From the NCBI RefSeq assembly GCF_900156825.1, contig NZ_FTOV01000001.1, positions 620,001 through 684,000 on the forward strand: DNA of 64,000 nt, given 5' to 3'. Shown one piece after another: positions 9,532 to 18,535 of the stretch. Source of the stretch: Chryseobacterium gambrini (GTDB lineage Bacteria; Bacteroidota; Bacteroidia; Flavobacteriales; Weeksellaceae). The notes under the pieces were generated by a model that was not told the origin of the DNA, made no database searches, and saw nothing but the letters and a program-made list of their open reading frames with translations. Each line of letters starts with the position of its first letter. Within the stretch, counting starts at the first letter, position 1. A program made the position numbers and the translations under genes.

Positions 9532-10098
9532 CTATTCTAAATCACCATTTATTTCCCTGATTAAAGCTTCCATTTCACCTATGAAATCATCCTCAAAAAC
9601 CAATGGTCTGTTGTCGGACTGAATCATACTTTTTATTCTATCGCAGATGTCTATGAGTTTTCCGATTAAAGAATTCTCTTCGGGTGATGAGATTTTCCCC
9701 ATTTTCAAAATGTTGCAGAAATAATATTGCACTCCGTCGAGAACAATACGACGCTCTTTAGGATATCTCGTCTGATAAAGCGCGCTTTCAAACAATTGTT
9801 GCAGTATTTTATAGGAATCCGGTGACAGCTTTCTTTGATATTCTAAAATTCTTTCTTCTTCGTTGCCTTCCGAAAGACGGATCGCACGTTCTGCAATTTT
9901 ATAAACAATCCGGTAGTTTTCGATTCCTTTTTTTCGTTCTACAAACAGAATTCTTTCGGTATCGAAAGAGGGAATTTCCAGAAAATACAGTTCTGCATAC
10001 ACCTCTCCCATGAGTGCATTCATGATTTTCACAAAGCTGCCGAGACTTCTATGGCTCGAACTGCTTCCGCAAGGTTCAAGATGGTTTCTTTCTAACAT
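9532..10098 (-). CDS. Hypothetical protein
   Basis: 188 residues, unrecognised. The N-terminus carries a polar Ser/His run (CGSSSSHRSLGS), followed by a mainly helical, charged body with no signal peptide or membrane segment. The ATG at 10098 is the upstream-most good start; an internal Met at about residue 26 is possible. It lies downstream of the OLD-family gene on the same strand, but a terminator at 10179-10206 separates them, so a shared operon is unlikely. G+C content is closer to the core genes than to the OLD gene. Confidence 0.6.
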   Translation of the reverse strand: MLERNHLEPCGSSSSHRSLGSFVKIMNALMGEVYAELYFLEIPSFDTERILFVERKKGIENYRIVYKIAERAIRLSEGNEEERILEYQRKLSPDSYKILQQLFESALYQTRYPKERRIVLDGVQYYFCNILKMGKISSPEENSLIGKLIDICDRIKSMIQSDNRPLVFEDDFIGEMEALIREINGDLE

Positions 10099-10178
10099 GT
10101 TTTTTTAGATTGAGCGGAAATTGGGGAGTGAGTTTTTCATGGGATTGTTTCTGGGATAATAAGGAGTTTTTGCGAAAT

Positions 10179-10206
10179 AAAAAAACCATCAAAAAAAACG
10201 GTTTTT
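10179..10206 (-). terminator. Terminator of the OLD-family gene
   Basis: On the minus strand, AAAAACC pairs with GGTTTTT across a 12-base loop and a T run follows. It begins 7 bases after the stop codon at 10213. Confidence 0.65.
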
Positions 10207-10212
10207 AAAATA

Positions 10213-12069
10213 TTACTCTTTCACTGTTCTTTTTTGAAACTCTAAAATTAATTTATTTAATCGACTAATAGCTTGTAGCTGTTCTAGTGTTTTATATTCT
10301 TTAATAAATTCTTTTGAAATTTTAATTTTTAAAGATTCTAATTTTTGTTTATCGTTTTTAATTTTTTCGTTCTGATTTTTAAGCTGAATTATTACCGCTT
10401 CATTAGTATTCAAGGTTAAATTTACCTGTAGTTCTTTTTCCATAAATTCTTTAAAAAAATTTATTGGATATAAATCTTCAATAGTAGAATTATCGGGAAG
10501 ATCATTATTTAAATCTTTAATTGTAAAAACATTAGTCTCATTATAGCTATCTTTATAATTATCAATTATCTTTTTCTTATTATCTTTTCCTTCTTTATCA
10601 GCATCAAAAATAATTATTGGCTCTAGATTTTCACTACTTAATAAACTTGCGAACCCTGGAATTTTACTTGCACCTCCCGCAGATTTAATTGCAAAATTTT
10701 TATAATTATATTGATTGAAGCAATAATTAAATAAAAATTTATCATCTCCACCTTCGACAATTATAATTTTTTTAGGTAATAATTCTTTATATAAATTTAA
10801 TCCGAATGCACTTTTTAAGACTGAGTCTTCTCTAAAATTCGTATTTTCATCAACTTGTTCAATTTTTGTTTCTCCTTGTCTTTTTGTTACCATGTAATGC
10901 CTTTTCGGAGTGTTAACATCAATTAAGTAAGGGCTATGCGTTGAAACTAATACAATATTATTTTTTCCTATTTTTAGAAGTTCATCTCTCATATATGCTA
11001 TTCCAGAAGGATGCAGATGAACTTCAGGCTCATCAATTAGAATGATATTATTTTTTAAAGTAGCTGCTTCATTTAAAGCAGATAAAGAAAGAATTAAAGA
11101 TATAAATTGCTTAAATCCATCACTTCTCTGTGTCATAGAAAAATATGAATACTTTTTATCTTGATCCTCAACAAATACATTGCAAAAATTTCCATTTATA
11201 GAAATTCTAATTTTAATTTTATGCTCTTTCCAAATTGCATTTATATATTTTGTTATTGACTCTGACATTTTGTCCTGCAGCTCTTCTCTTTTTGAAGGTG
11301 ATGTAATAGCTTTTTCAACGGTCTTCTTTATATCCTCTTTTGTTGATTTACCAAATACATTAAATATATTTCTCAACGGAATTGATTTATTTGGATTTTC
11401 AATAAATTCTAGTAAATCTATTTCACGGTCAATTAAAAATTCTGGTAAAGCTTTCCACAACTGTATTTTAGGTATATTTTCTTTTATGTAATCCAAAAGA
11501 ATTTCTAATAAAACATATTCAATATCAGATTTTGTTATTTTAATATATTTTTCATGATCAACAGATGGATTTAATCTTCTAATTGTCGTTTTTGTTTCTT
11601 GTTGTCCTTTATGAATATAACTTTTTGAAAAAGTATAATCATTTAAATTAACATTTTCTAGATCAAAGTCAATGCTGTATACAACATCAGGAATGCTTGA
11701 TTCATTTACATAGAATTTTTTTGTAATACTATTTATTTTCAGATTTCTAAGAAGATTTGCATTAAAGCTTCCAGAACTGATAATTGACTTCAAAATTGAG
11801 TCTTCATCTTTTATTATATATTTTGCATATAGTTTTAAGTTCAAACTATTTTCTTGAGCATCATTATTGCAATATTCAGAATAATTGATGAATTTAAAAG
11901 TTGCATCATCAATTAAATATATAGCCTCAAGAAAAGCTGATTTTCCACTCTCATTTAATCCTACAAAAATTCCTGTATTACTAGAGTTAATATTTATATT
12001 TTTAAAATCAAAAGTATAATCTTTGATACTTTTAAAATTAATAATTCTAATAGAATCTATTTCTAACAT
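10213..12069 (-). CDS. OLD-family ATP-dependent nuclease (AAA ATPase + TOPRIM)
   Basis: 618 residues. An N-terminal ABC/SMC-type ATPase has Walker A GLNESGKS (37-44), a Walker B segment IILIDEPEVHLHP near 343 and a STHSPYLID H-loop region. A C-terminal TOPRIM domain follows, with Glu in IIIVEGGDDKF near 438 and the Asp pair in IIFDADKEGKD near 488. These fit the OLD nucleases, several of which act in phage defence (P2 Old, GajA). No UvrD-like GajB, reverse transcriptase or AriB-type partner lies next to it, so it looks like a stand-alone (class 1) OLD. The gene is clearly richer in A+T than its neighbours and sits beside repeats, suggesting horizontal acquisition. A defence role is inference. 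Confidence 0.9.
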   Translation of the reverse strand: MLEIDSIRIINFKSIKDYTFDFKNININSSNTGIFVGLNESGKSAFLEAIYLIDDATFKFINYSEYCNNDAQENSLNLKLYAKYIIKDEDSILKSIISSGSFNANLLRNLKINSITKKFYVNESSIPDVVYSIDFDLENVNLNDYTFSKSYIHKGQQETKTTIRRLNPSVDHEKYIKITKSDIEYVLLEILLDYIKENIPKIQLWKALPEFLIDREIDLLEFIENPNKSIPLRNIFNVFGKSTKEDIKKTVEKAITSPSKREELQDKMSESITKYINAIWKEHKIKIRISINGNFCNVFVEDQDKKYSYFSMTQRSDGFKQFISLILSLSALNEAATLKNNIILIDEPEVHLHPSGIAYMRDELLKIGKNNIVLVSTHSPYLIDVNTPKRHYMVTKRQGETKIEQVDENTNFREDSVLKSAFGLNLYKELLPKKIIIVEGGDDKFLFNYCFNQYNYKNFAIKSAGGASKIPGFASLLSSENLEPIIIFDADKEGKDNKKKIIDNYKDSYNETNVFTIKDLNNDLPDNSTIEDLYPINFFKEFMEKELQVNLTLNTNEAVIIQLKNQNEKIKNDKQKLESLKIKISKEFIKEYKTLEQLQAISRLNKLILEFQKRTVKE

Positions 12070-12147
12070 ATTATATTTTTATTATAAAGCTATAAATATA
12101 ATATTCCAAAACTTTACGGAAAACCGTATTTTCCCTGAATTTTCAAC

Positions 12148-12174
12148 AAAAAAACCATCCGAAAGGGTGGTTTT
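12148..12174 (-). terminator. Terminator of the 12196-12771 gene
   Basis: AAAACCATCC pairs with GGGTGGTTTT around a GAAA loop; read on the minus strand, a T run follows. Confidence 0.75.
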
Positions 12175-12195
12175 CAATAAATAAAATCAAAAAGT

Positions 12196-12771
12196 TTAAA
12201 TTTTATCTAAAATCTTCTTCGGCAGCACTTTTACCAACTGAGATTTGTATTCATTTTCGAGGATCACAAACTTCCAGTATTTTTTGTCTTTGGAAACGGC
12301 ACAGGCTTTCATATTGGCGTTGATGAGGTAAGAATTTTCCTTCGCAGCATACTGTACATTGTTTTTGCCGTATTTCTGAATCAGCATCGTTTGGATCTTC
12401 TTCTTCATGTCTTCATTCAGGGAGCCGACATTGCATTTCAGCTTGAGAAAATAATTAACGATGGAGAAATATTCTTTATCAATCTGTTCCGGCTTTGCAA
12501 TATTCCCAAACTTAAAATCCTGAACTTCAATCTTCATAAACGGATTGTTGTAGGTAATGTTCAGAATCTGCGTCATCTGATCTTTCGGAATCACCGTAAA
12601 AAATTTAGGATAAATGCAGTTCACCGACTGATCGATTTTCTTTGTTTTAATCGTATTCACAAAATACGACAGTGATTGTTTAATAGCTGCATCTTCCGGA
12701 TTTGCTTTCGTCTGAGCAAAAGACATCAATGACAGTAACAGGAACAGAAACAGGAATGATTTGGTTTTCAT
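12196..12771 (-). CDS. Secreted protein of unknown function
   Basis: I place the start at the ATG at 12771 because it is followed at once by a signal peptide (MKTKSFLFLFLLLSLMSFAQ). The same frame runs further upstream but there codes for Arg-rich non-signal sequence across the terminator of the preceding gene. The mature part is about 170 residues with two cysteines (KLKCNVG, MKACAVS). It begins with helices (AIKQSLSYFVNTIK) and resembles small SnoaL/NTF2-sized periplasmic proteins in length, but I do not recognise the family. It follows gldI and the PPIase gene on the same strand, separated by a terminator. Confidence 0.75.
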   Translation of the reverse strand: MKTKSFLFLFLLLSLMSFAQTKANPEDAAIKQSLSYFVNTIKTKKIDQSVNCIYPKFFTVIPKDQMTQILNITYNNPFMKIEVQDFKFGNIAKPEQIDKEYFSIVNYFLKLKCNVGSLNEDMKKKIQTMLIQKYGKNNVQYAAKENSYLINANMKACAVSKDKKYWKFVILENEYKSQLVKVLPKKILDKI

Positions 12772-12875
12772 AATTTTAAATAGACAGTTGTTACGATTTT
12801 CAAAGAAGACGATTGTTTCTTCTTTTCTTAAATCTGTCGCAGAAGTCCGACGAATCGTTACAAACAAACGGCAAC

Positions 12876-12904
12876 GAAAAAAGCCATCCTTTCGGACGGC
12901 TTTC
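12876..12904 (-). terminator. Terminator of the gldI-PPIase operon
   Basis: AAAGCCATCC pairs with GGACGGCTTT, with a T run on the minus strand, 20 bases after the stop at 12924. Confidence 0.8.
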
Positions 12905-12923
12905 AAATATTGTAAGATTCAGA

Positions 12924-14039
12924 TTATTTTACTTTTACAAGCTCAACATCGAAGATTAACCACGCGTTTGGCGGAATTACTCCTCCTGCTCCTCTTTCTC
13001 CGTAACCCATTGCCGGCGGAATCAGTAAAGTAGCCGTTTCACCTTCTTTTAACAAAAGGATTCCTTCGTCCCATCCTTTAATTACTCTTCCCATCCCGAT
13101 AGGAATTTCGATCGGCTCATTTCTTTTGAAAGAAGAATCGAATTCCGATCCGTCCACCAGTTTTCCTGCATAGTGTACAGAAACGTTATCGCCCGCTTTC
13201 GGAGCTTTTCCTTCTGTTGTTTTCGTGATTTTATAGTAAAGACCGGATTCTGTTTTCTGCATTCCTGCTTTCAGATCTTCAACCATTTTTTCCTGATTGG
13301 CTTTGAATTCAGCTTCCTTTTTAGCTTTTTCAGCCTCTTCTTTTGCTAAAAACGCTTTGTTGTTTTCTGCAATTTTAGCTTTTCCTTCCGTGAAGGTTTT
13401 TGCTGCATCGTAGTTTTTGTACTCGTCCCCTTTGCTGAAAACGGAAACTTTTTCCAAAACGATGTCTGTTTTAGGTTTATCCTGCGCTCCTTTTTCTACA
13501 TTTGCAATCGCATCGATTACATCCTCACCTTTTACCACTTTCCCGAAAATCGTGTGTCTTCCGTCTAACCAAGGTGTAGCCACTTCTGTGATGAAGAACT
13601 GAGAACCATTGGTATTCGGTCCCGAATTCGCCATAGAAAGCACTCCTTTTCCGGTATGCTTAAGATCGTTTCTTTCGTCCTCGAATTTATATCCCGGATC
13701 TCCCATTCCTGTTCCCTGAGGATCTCCCCCCTGAATCATGAAATCTTTAATCACTCTGTGGAAAATCGTTCCGTCATAATAAGGAACCCCTTTTGCCTTC
13801 GCTTTGTTATCGATTTTTCCTTCTGCAAGACCAATAAAATTAGCCACAGTTACCGGTGCTTTTTTATCCTCGAATTTTACGATCAAATTACCTTTTGTCG
13901 TCTGAAGATTCGCATAAAGTCCGTCATTAAGACCTTCGTAAGTTTCTTTGTCTACGTTCATTTTTTTATAAATTGGTGTACAACTCATCAGCGAAACACT
14001 TGCCGCCGCCAGAATTATATTCTTGTTAAACAATTTCAT
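12924..14039 (-). CDS. Lipoprotein with cyclophilin and FKBP peptidyl-prolyl isomerase domains
   Basis: 371 residues. A lipoprotein signal (lipobox LMSC, Cys20) is followed by a cyclophilin domain (about 40-205, with FHRVIKDFMIQGGDPQGTG and NGSQFFIT), a Lys/Glu/Ala-rich helical linker (about 210-270) and a C-terminal FKBP domain (about 285-371, with VHYAGKLVDGSEFDSS and GYGERG...IPPNAWLIFDVEL). Both domains catalyse prolyl cis-trans isomerisation, here on periplasmic or outer-membrane clients. It starts 3 bases after the gldI stop, so the two are translationally linked. Two unrelated PPIase folds in one lipoprotein is an uncommon arrangement. Confidence 0.93.
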   Translation of the reverse strand: MKLFNKNIILAAASVSLMSCTPIYKKMNVDKETYEGLNDGLYANLQTTKGNLIVKFEDKKAPVTVANFIGLAEGKIDNKAKAKGVPYYDGTIFHRVIKDFMIQGGDPQGTGMGDPGYKFEDERNDLKHTGKGVLSMANSGPNTNGSQFFITEVATPWLDGRHTIFGKVVKGEDVIDAIANVEKGAQDKPKTDIVLEKVSVFSKGDEYKNYDAAKTFTEGKAKIAENNKAFLAKEEAEKAKKEAEFKANQEKMVEDLKAGMQKTESGLYYKITKTTEGKAPKAGDNVSVHYAGKLVDGSEFDSSFKRNEPIEIPIGMGRVIKGWDEGILLLKEGETATLLIPPAMGYGERGAGGVIPPNAWLIFDVELVKVK

Positions 14040-14042
14040 GGA

Positions 14043-14552
14043 TTATAATGCTTTTAATTTTATGATTAGTGGGATGTCGTTATCTATTTTCTTCTCATCT
14101 CCGTACGTTCCATACGCCAGTGCAGACGGAACCAGAAGCGTAACTTCCTCACCGTCGTGTATAAAACGCAAAGCATCTTCTACCGCCTTCAGTTCATCAA
14201 AATGACCGAATTTGGCATCTCTTCTTGCGATTGGCTGATCGTAGATTTTCGTCTGATCGAAGTCGTACAGGTCATAAGAATAAGAGATCAACGTATTGTC
14301 CTGCCTTCTCTGCCTTTGGTCAAAACCTTCCGTATTCGTCCAGTAATTAAGCTGAGTAGGATAAAACTTTACCGGCTGACTGCCAATCCATTCCTGAATA
14401 TGGTATCTTTCCTGTGCATTCAGGTTTTTCATCCTGTTTTTGGAAACATCCAGATCGTTCTTACTGAGAACGCCGCCAACGGGAGGATGAGTCTGCGCAT
14501 TTTTGCTGCAGCTCAGTAAACCCAGTATCGATATGAAGAGTATTTTTTTCAT
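14043..14552 (-). CDS. gldI: Gliding motility-associated FKBP-type PPIase lipoprotein GldI
   Basis: 169 residues with lipobox LLSC (Cys15) and a C-terminal FKBP-type domain (EEVTLLVPSALAYG and the final IPLIIKLKAL). Size, lipidation and the ERYHIQEWI segment fit GldI, which assists folding of gliding/T9SS components in the periplasm. Its product would support the T9SS cargo proteins encoded at 51-56 kb. It is the first gene of an operon with the dual-domain PPIase. A GTATTTTCG box just upstream on the minus strand is a near match to the Bacteroidota -7 element. Confidence 0.85.
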   Translation of the reverse strand: MKKILFISILGLLSCSKNAQTHPPVGGVLSKNDLDVSKNRMKNLNAQERYHIQEWIGSQPVKFYPTQLNYWTNTEGFDQRQRRQDNTLISYSYDLYDFDQTKIYDQPIARRDAKFGHFDELKAVEDALRFIHDGEEVTLLVPSALAYGTYGDEKKIDNDIPLIIKLKAL

Positions 14553-14740
14553 AAACTTTTGCGAAAATACACATTTCGGGAATCAATTACAAAACTTCAG
14601 GAACTTATTGAATTAAAAGTTGTGACAATTCCCCTGTCTTCCTGAGTGTAAAACAGTTGGAGGATTATGATGTAAATTTCCACTGCTTTTGAAAGGATTT
14701 TTATTTTTAAGGAGCTTTATCGCGCTTTCCGCACTCGCTA

Positions 14741-14787
14741 TTTTTTTAGTTTACGGCGCGGCTTCGCCGCGCCGTAAACTAAAAAAA
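14741..14787. repeat. 22-bp perfect palindrome with 3-base loop
   Basis: The left arm 14741-14762 is the exact complement of 14766-14787 around TTC. The inner half is G+C-rich (GGCGCGGC), unlike surrounding DNA, and the outer half is T/A. It is flanked by GGAGCTTTATCGCGCTTTCC (14711-14730) and by TCCAATCCCGGCTAGGATTG (14805-14824). With T runs on both strands it could terminate either way, but no gene ends nearby. Confidence 0.9.
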
Positions 14788-14879
14788 TGAGCTCAGACAA
14801 TTGCTCCAATCCCGGCTAGGATTGCAGACATTCCTTACAATAGGCAAACAAGTACAGCTTGTTATTTTATTAAAATCTT

Positions 14880-16400
14880 TAACGAATCATGTCATTCTGA
14901 TTGAAATTTTGCGAAGCATTATGGAAGGAAGAATCTTTTGAATAATCTTCCGCAGATTGTGGAGATTACGCAGATTTTTTTCAATGTAAAATTGTTTATC
15001 CTTTTCTTCAAGTAATTAAAACATTTTTGTCATACTGAAAAGGATTTCAACGATACAATGAAAACTTTCTTTAGATGCTTTCAGCATGACAAACATACTG
15101 CAAATAAATCTCCTTCAATTGTTCTGAAAGCTATTTTCCTTTTTGGTTTCTCGCAGATTTAGCAGATTGTGCGGATTTTTTCTACTTAACCATCTGCTAA
15201 ATTTGCAAAATCTACGAGAGATGATAATCATGCAGATTGTCATCCTGAAAGAATCTAAACAATGACTTAAAAGAATAGAGATCAATAAATAAAACATTCA
15301 GAAACGCGCTCTTCGGCAGGCTCAGGAATGACACCGCAACTACCAAACGAAAGACAAAACAATGAATAATTTTTAACAATTTTTTTTATCTCCCAAAATC
15401 TTTAACAATCCCATGTCATTCTGATTGAAATTTTGCGAAGCATTATGGAATGAAGAATCTTTTGAATTATCTCCCGCAGATTGTGCAGATTACGCAGATT
15501 TTTTCAATGTAAAATTGTTTATCCTTTTTTAAATGTTTTAACTGCATTTTTGTCATCCTGAAAGGCTTTCAACGATACATTGACAACTTTGCTTAGATGC
15601 TTTCAGTATGACAAACATACTGCAATAAATCACCCTTCAATTGTTCTGAAAGTTATTTTCCTTTTTTGTTTCTCGCAGATTTAGCAGATTGTGCAGATTT
15701 ATTCTACTTAATCATCTGCTAAATTTGCTAAATCTGCGAGAGATAATATCATCATGCAGATTGTCATCCTGAAAGGATCTAAACAGAGGACATTAAAGAA
15801 GAACAGCGATCTATAAATAAAAAGCTCGAAAACAAGCTCTTGGAAAGGCTCAGAGTGACACCGCGAATACCAAACGAAAGAAAAAACAATGAATAATTGT
15901 TAACAATTCCTTTTATCTCCCAAAATATTTAACAATCCCATGTCATTCTGATTGAAATTTTGAGAAGCATTATGGAAGGAAGAATCTTTTGAATTATCTA
16001 CCGCAGATTATGCAGATTACGCAGATTTTTTTCAATTTAAAATTGTTTATACTTTTTTAAATGTTTTAACTGCATTTTTGTCATCAAAGGCTTTCAACGA
16101 TACATTGACAACTTTGTTCAGATGCTTTCAGCATGACAAACATACTGCAAATAAATCACCCTTCAATTGTTCTGAAAGTTATTTTCCTTTTTGGTTTCTG
16201 GCAGATTTAGCAGATTGTGCGGATTTTTTCTACTTAATCATCTGCTAAATTTGCAAAATCTGCGAGAGATGATAATTATGCAGATTGTCATCCTGAAAGG
16301 ATCTAAGCGAAGTATAATACATTAAAAACAGCCATGAATAAAACATTTGCAATAAGAGACTCTTCGGCAGGCTCAGAGTGACACCGAATGCTAAATGAAA
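14880..16400. repeat. Interspersed-repeat cluster 3, plus orientation
   Basis: About three successive degenerate units of roughly 500 bases carry the cluster 1 modules: the GATTGAAATTTTGCGAAGCA module near 14898, 15421 and 15950; module B near 15186, 15710 and 16242; module A near 15307, 15836 and 16358. The TTCAATTGTTCTGAAAG stretch also recurs (15114, 15637, 16162). Open frames here are repeat translations. No gene is seen between gldI and ilvE. Confidence 0.9.
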
Positions 16401-16463
16401 ATAAAACAACGGCGAATTGTCACTAGCCTTTCCACTCAACAGAGTCTTTGTAACGAAAAAACA

Positions 16464-16490
16464 AAAAGCCGGAAAAAATTTCCGGCTTTT
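16464..16490 (-). terminator. Terminator of ilvE
   Basis: The perfect 10-bp stem AAAAGCCGGA / TCCGGCTTTT is followed by a T run on the minus strand, just after the stop at 16512. Confidence 0.85.
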
Positions 16491-16511
16491 CAATATCTAA
16501 CATTTAAAAAA

Positions 16512-17582
16512 TTAAACTGTTTCCAATACGTGGTCTACTAAAATTCTCCATCCGAAAGGATCGTCTGAAAGGTTTGTCTGAAGATTCACAAGGTCATTTT
16601 TCAAAGTAACGGCGAAGCTTTCTTCGTCTGATAATCTTGGCAATTCAAGCTTTTCTCCTTTGTAACCTAAAGCCTGGAAAACGGTAGTAACCACCGCTGT
16701 TCCTACTCCCCAAACTTCTTTCAAAGTTCCGTTTTTCTGAGCTTCCACAACATCCAGAACTTTAATCGGTTCTATTTTTACTTCAATTCCTCTTTTCTTC
16801 GCCAACTGAATAAAGCTGTCTCTGGTAACTCCGTCAAGGATTTTTTCGGAAGTCGGAGGTGTATAAATGGTATCGTTGATTCTTACGAAAACGTTCATCG
16901 TACCACTTTCTTCGAAATATTCGTGAGTGGCATCATCCGTCCAGATAATCTGCTCATATCCTTCTTCAATTGCCAACTGAGTCGGGTAGAAAGAAGCCGC
17001 ATAGTTTCCGGCAGCTTTCGCAGAACCTACTCCACCGCTTGCCGCTCTTGAATAGTGGTCTGAAATTTTTACAGAAACCGGTTCTGTATAATACATCTTT
17101 GCAGGAGTTGCAACGATCGCGAACATATATTTATTGGCAACTCTCGCCTTCAATGCTTCTTCAGTAGCGAAAATCAATGGTCTGATGTACAAAGACATAC
17201 CTTCTCCGGAAGGAATCCATTCTCTGTCGATATCCACCAATGCTTTCAGTCCGTCCAAAAACATTTCTTCCGTTATTTCCGGCATGGCAAGACGTTTTGC
17301 CGACTTATTGATACGTTCAAAATTCTTTTCGGGCCTGAAAAGGAAAACCTGTCCGTCTTTGTCTTTATAGGCTTTCATGCCTTCAAAACAAGCCTGTCCG
17401 TAATTTACACCCATCATTGCCGGTGTAAATGCCAAAGGACCATAAGGAACCAATTTTACATCACCCCATTTTCCGTTTTCGTACTCACAGATGATCATAT
17501 GATCGATAAAAGTATTTCCGAATGAAAAATTGTTTGGGTCGAATGTAGAAATTCGGGAGTTTTCAGTTTTTTGAATTATCAT
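16512..17582 (-). CDS. ilvE: Branched-chain amino acid aminotransferase
   Basis: 356 residues, normal length for the fold-type IV BCAT family. The PLP lysine is visible in SAKAAGNYAAS and the class IV signature in EESGTMNVFVR. It transfers amino groups between Leu/Ile/Val and 2-oxoglutarate in the cytoplasm, and so also supplies branched oxo-acids for the iso-branched fatty acids typical of this group. It is monocistronic, divergent from mnmD. A perfect TAnnTTTG box reads on the minus strand at 17608-17615. Confidence 0.95.
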   Translation of the reverse strand: MIIQKTENSRISTFDPNNFSFGNTFIDHMIICEYENGKWGDVKLVPYGPLAFTPAMMGVNYGQACFEGMKAYKDKDGQVFLFRPEKNFERINKSAKRLAMPEITEEMFLDGLKALVDIDREWIPSGEGMSLYIRPLIFATEEALKARVANKYMFAIVATPAKMYYTEPVSVKISDHYSRAASGGVGSAKAAGNYAASFYPTQLAIEEGYEQIIWTDDATHEYFEESGTMNVFVRINDTIYTPPTSEKILDGVTRDSFIQLAKKRGIEVKIEPIKVLDVVEAQKNGTLKEVWGVGTAVVTTVFQALGYKGEKLELPRLSDEESFAVTLKNDLVNLQTNLSDDPFGWRILVDHVLETV

Positions 17583-17607
17583 TTCTAAAATTTTTTATGA
17601 GGTTCTA

Positions 17608-17615
17608 CAAATTTA
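17608..17615 (-). promoter_or_regulatory. Bacteroidota-type -7 box for ilvE
   Basis: TAAATTTG on the minus strand matches the TAnnTTTG consensus exactly, 26 bases before the ilvE start. No clear -33 TTG is seen at the usual distance. Confidence 0.5.
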
Positions 17616-17646
17616 ACATAATTTTCTAAATATAAAAATTTTAGAG

Positions 17647-17654
17647 TAAATTTG
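17647..17654 (+). promoter_or_regulatory. Bacteroidota-type -7 box for mnmD
   Basis: TAAATTTG matches TAnnTTTG and lies 12 bases before the TTG start of mnmD, which would give a very short leader. Confidence 0.5.
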
Positions 17655-17666
17655 TAAAAAAATAGC

Positions 17667-18341
17667 TTGAAAAGAGAAATTAAGACCACAAACGACGGAA
17701 GTAAAACTTTGTTTATCAATGATTTAAATGAAAACTATCATTCACACCATGGTGCATTACAGGAAGCCGAACACGTGTTTATCAAAAATGGATTAAATCT
17801 GATAAATGATTACGAAATTAATATTTTAGAACTCGGTTTTGGAACAGGTTTGAATGTTTTGGTAACAATTAATGAATATTTAAAAACTGACAAAAATCAT
17901 ATCATCAACTATTTTACCCTTGAAAAATACCCCATAAATGAATCGGAAATTAACGATTTAGCCTATTTTGAGCTCTTCGATAACTCCGAATTCAGAAATA
18001 TTTATCAAAAAATTCATCTGGCAGAATGGGAAAAATCAGAAGAAATCATTAGTGGTTTCAACTTAAAAAAGATAGAATGTGATTTTTTTGATCTGAAGAA
18101 TATCGATTTACCCTCAATAAATCTGGTATATTACGATTGTTTCGGTGCAAGAGTACAGCCCGATCTTTGGGAAAAGCCCCTTTTTGAAATGGTTGCTGAT
18201 AAAATGGCTGTTAACGGATTATTAACAACCTACTCTTCGAAAGGAAGCGTGAGAAGAATTCTTCAGGAACTGAATTTTAACGTTGAAAAAAAGCAGGGAC
18301 CTCCGGGAAAAAGAGAGATGATTAATGCAGTGAAGTTGTAA
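17667..18341 (+). CDS. mnmD: tRNA (5-methylaminomethyl-2-thiouridine)-methyltransferase MnmD
   Basis: 224 residues of the MnmC N-terminal-domain family (DUF752), here without the FAD-dependent MnmC oxidase domain, so the stand-alone MnmD type. The SAM-binding motif is ILELGFGTGLN (about 51-61) and a catalytic-region YYDCFGARVQPDLW follows. It completes the mnm5s2U wobble modification at U34 of certain tRNAs. The start is TTG at 17667: an in-frame stop lies 12 bases upstream and no ATG precedes the conserved REIKTTNDGS start. Divergent from ilvE. Confidence 0.88.
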   Translation: MKREIKTTNDGSKTLFINDLNENYHSHHGALQEAEHVFIKNGLNLINDYEINILELGFGTGLNVLVTINEYLKTDKNHIINYFTLEKYPINESEINDLAYFELFDNSEFRNIYQKIHLAEWEKSEEIISGFNLKKIECDFFDLKNIDLPSINLVYYDCFGARVQPDLWEKPLFEMVADKMAVNGLLTTYSSKGSVRRILQELNFNVEKKQGPPGKREMINAVKL

Positions 18342-18535
18342 GGAAGGAAGATGGAAGCTTGAGGCTGGAAGATGGAGGTTTTACTACTGTGTGTTTTATG
18401 GTCTGTAAAATTTTGAATTTATAACTTATTAAGCGGGAAATAGCTTTAAAAAAATTAAAATTAGTCGTAAACCTCCAGCTCCTATCTTCCGGCATCCGAC
18501 AAATTTCCTTAAATTAGCTATACAAATTATTATAT
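18342..18535. other. Noncoding gap with purine/pyrimidine-rich inverted words
   Basis: GGAAGATGGA-type words at 18342-18380 face CTCCAGCTCC and TATCTTCCGG at 18472-18492, forming a loose inverted repeat. No gene is seen. Confidence 0.4.

Noticed and set aside
10213-12069. Gabija (GajA) system
   Set aside because: No UvrD-like helicase gene is adjacent on either side.
16245-16493. 82-codon minus-strand frame
   Set aside because: Covers repeat modules and runs into the ilvE terminator.
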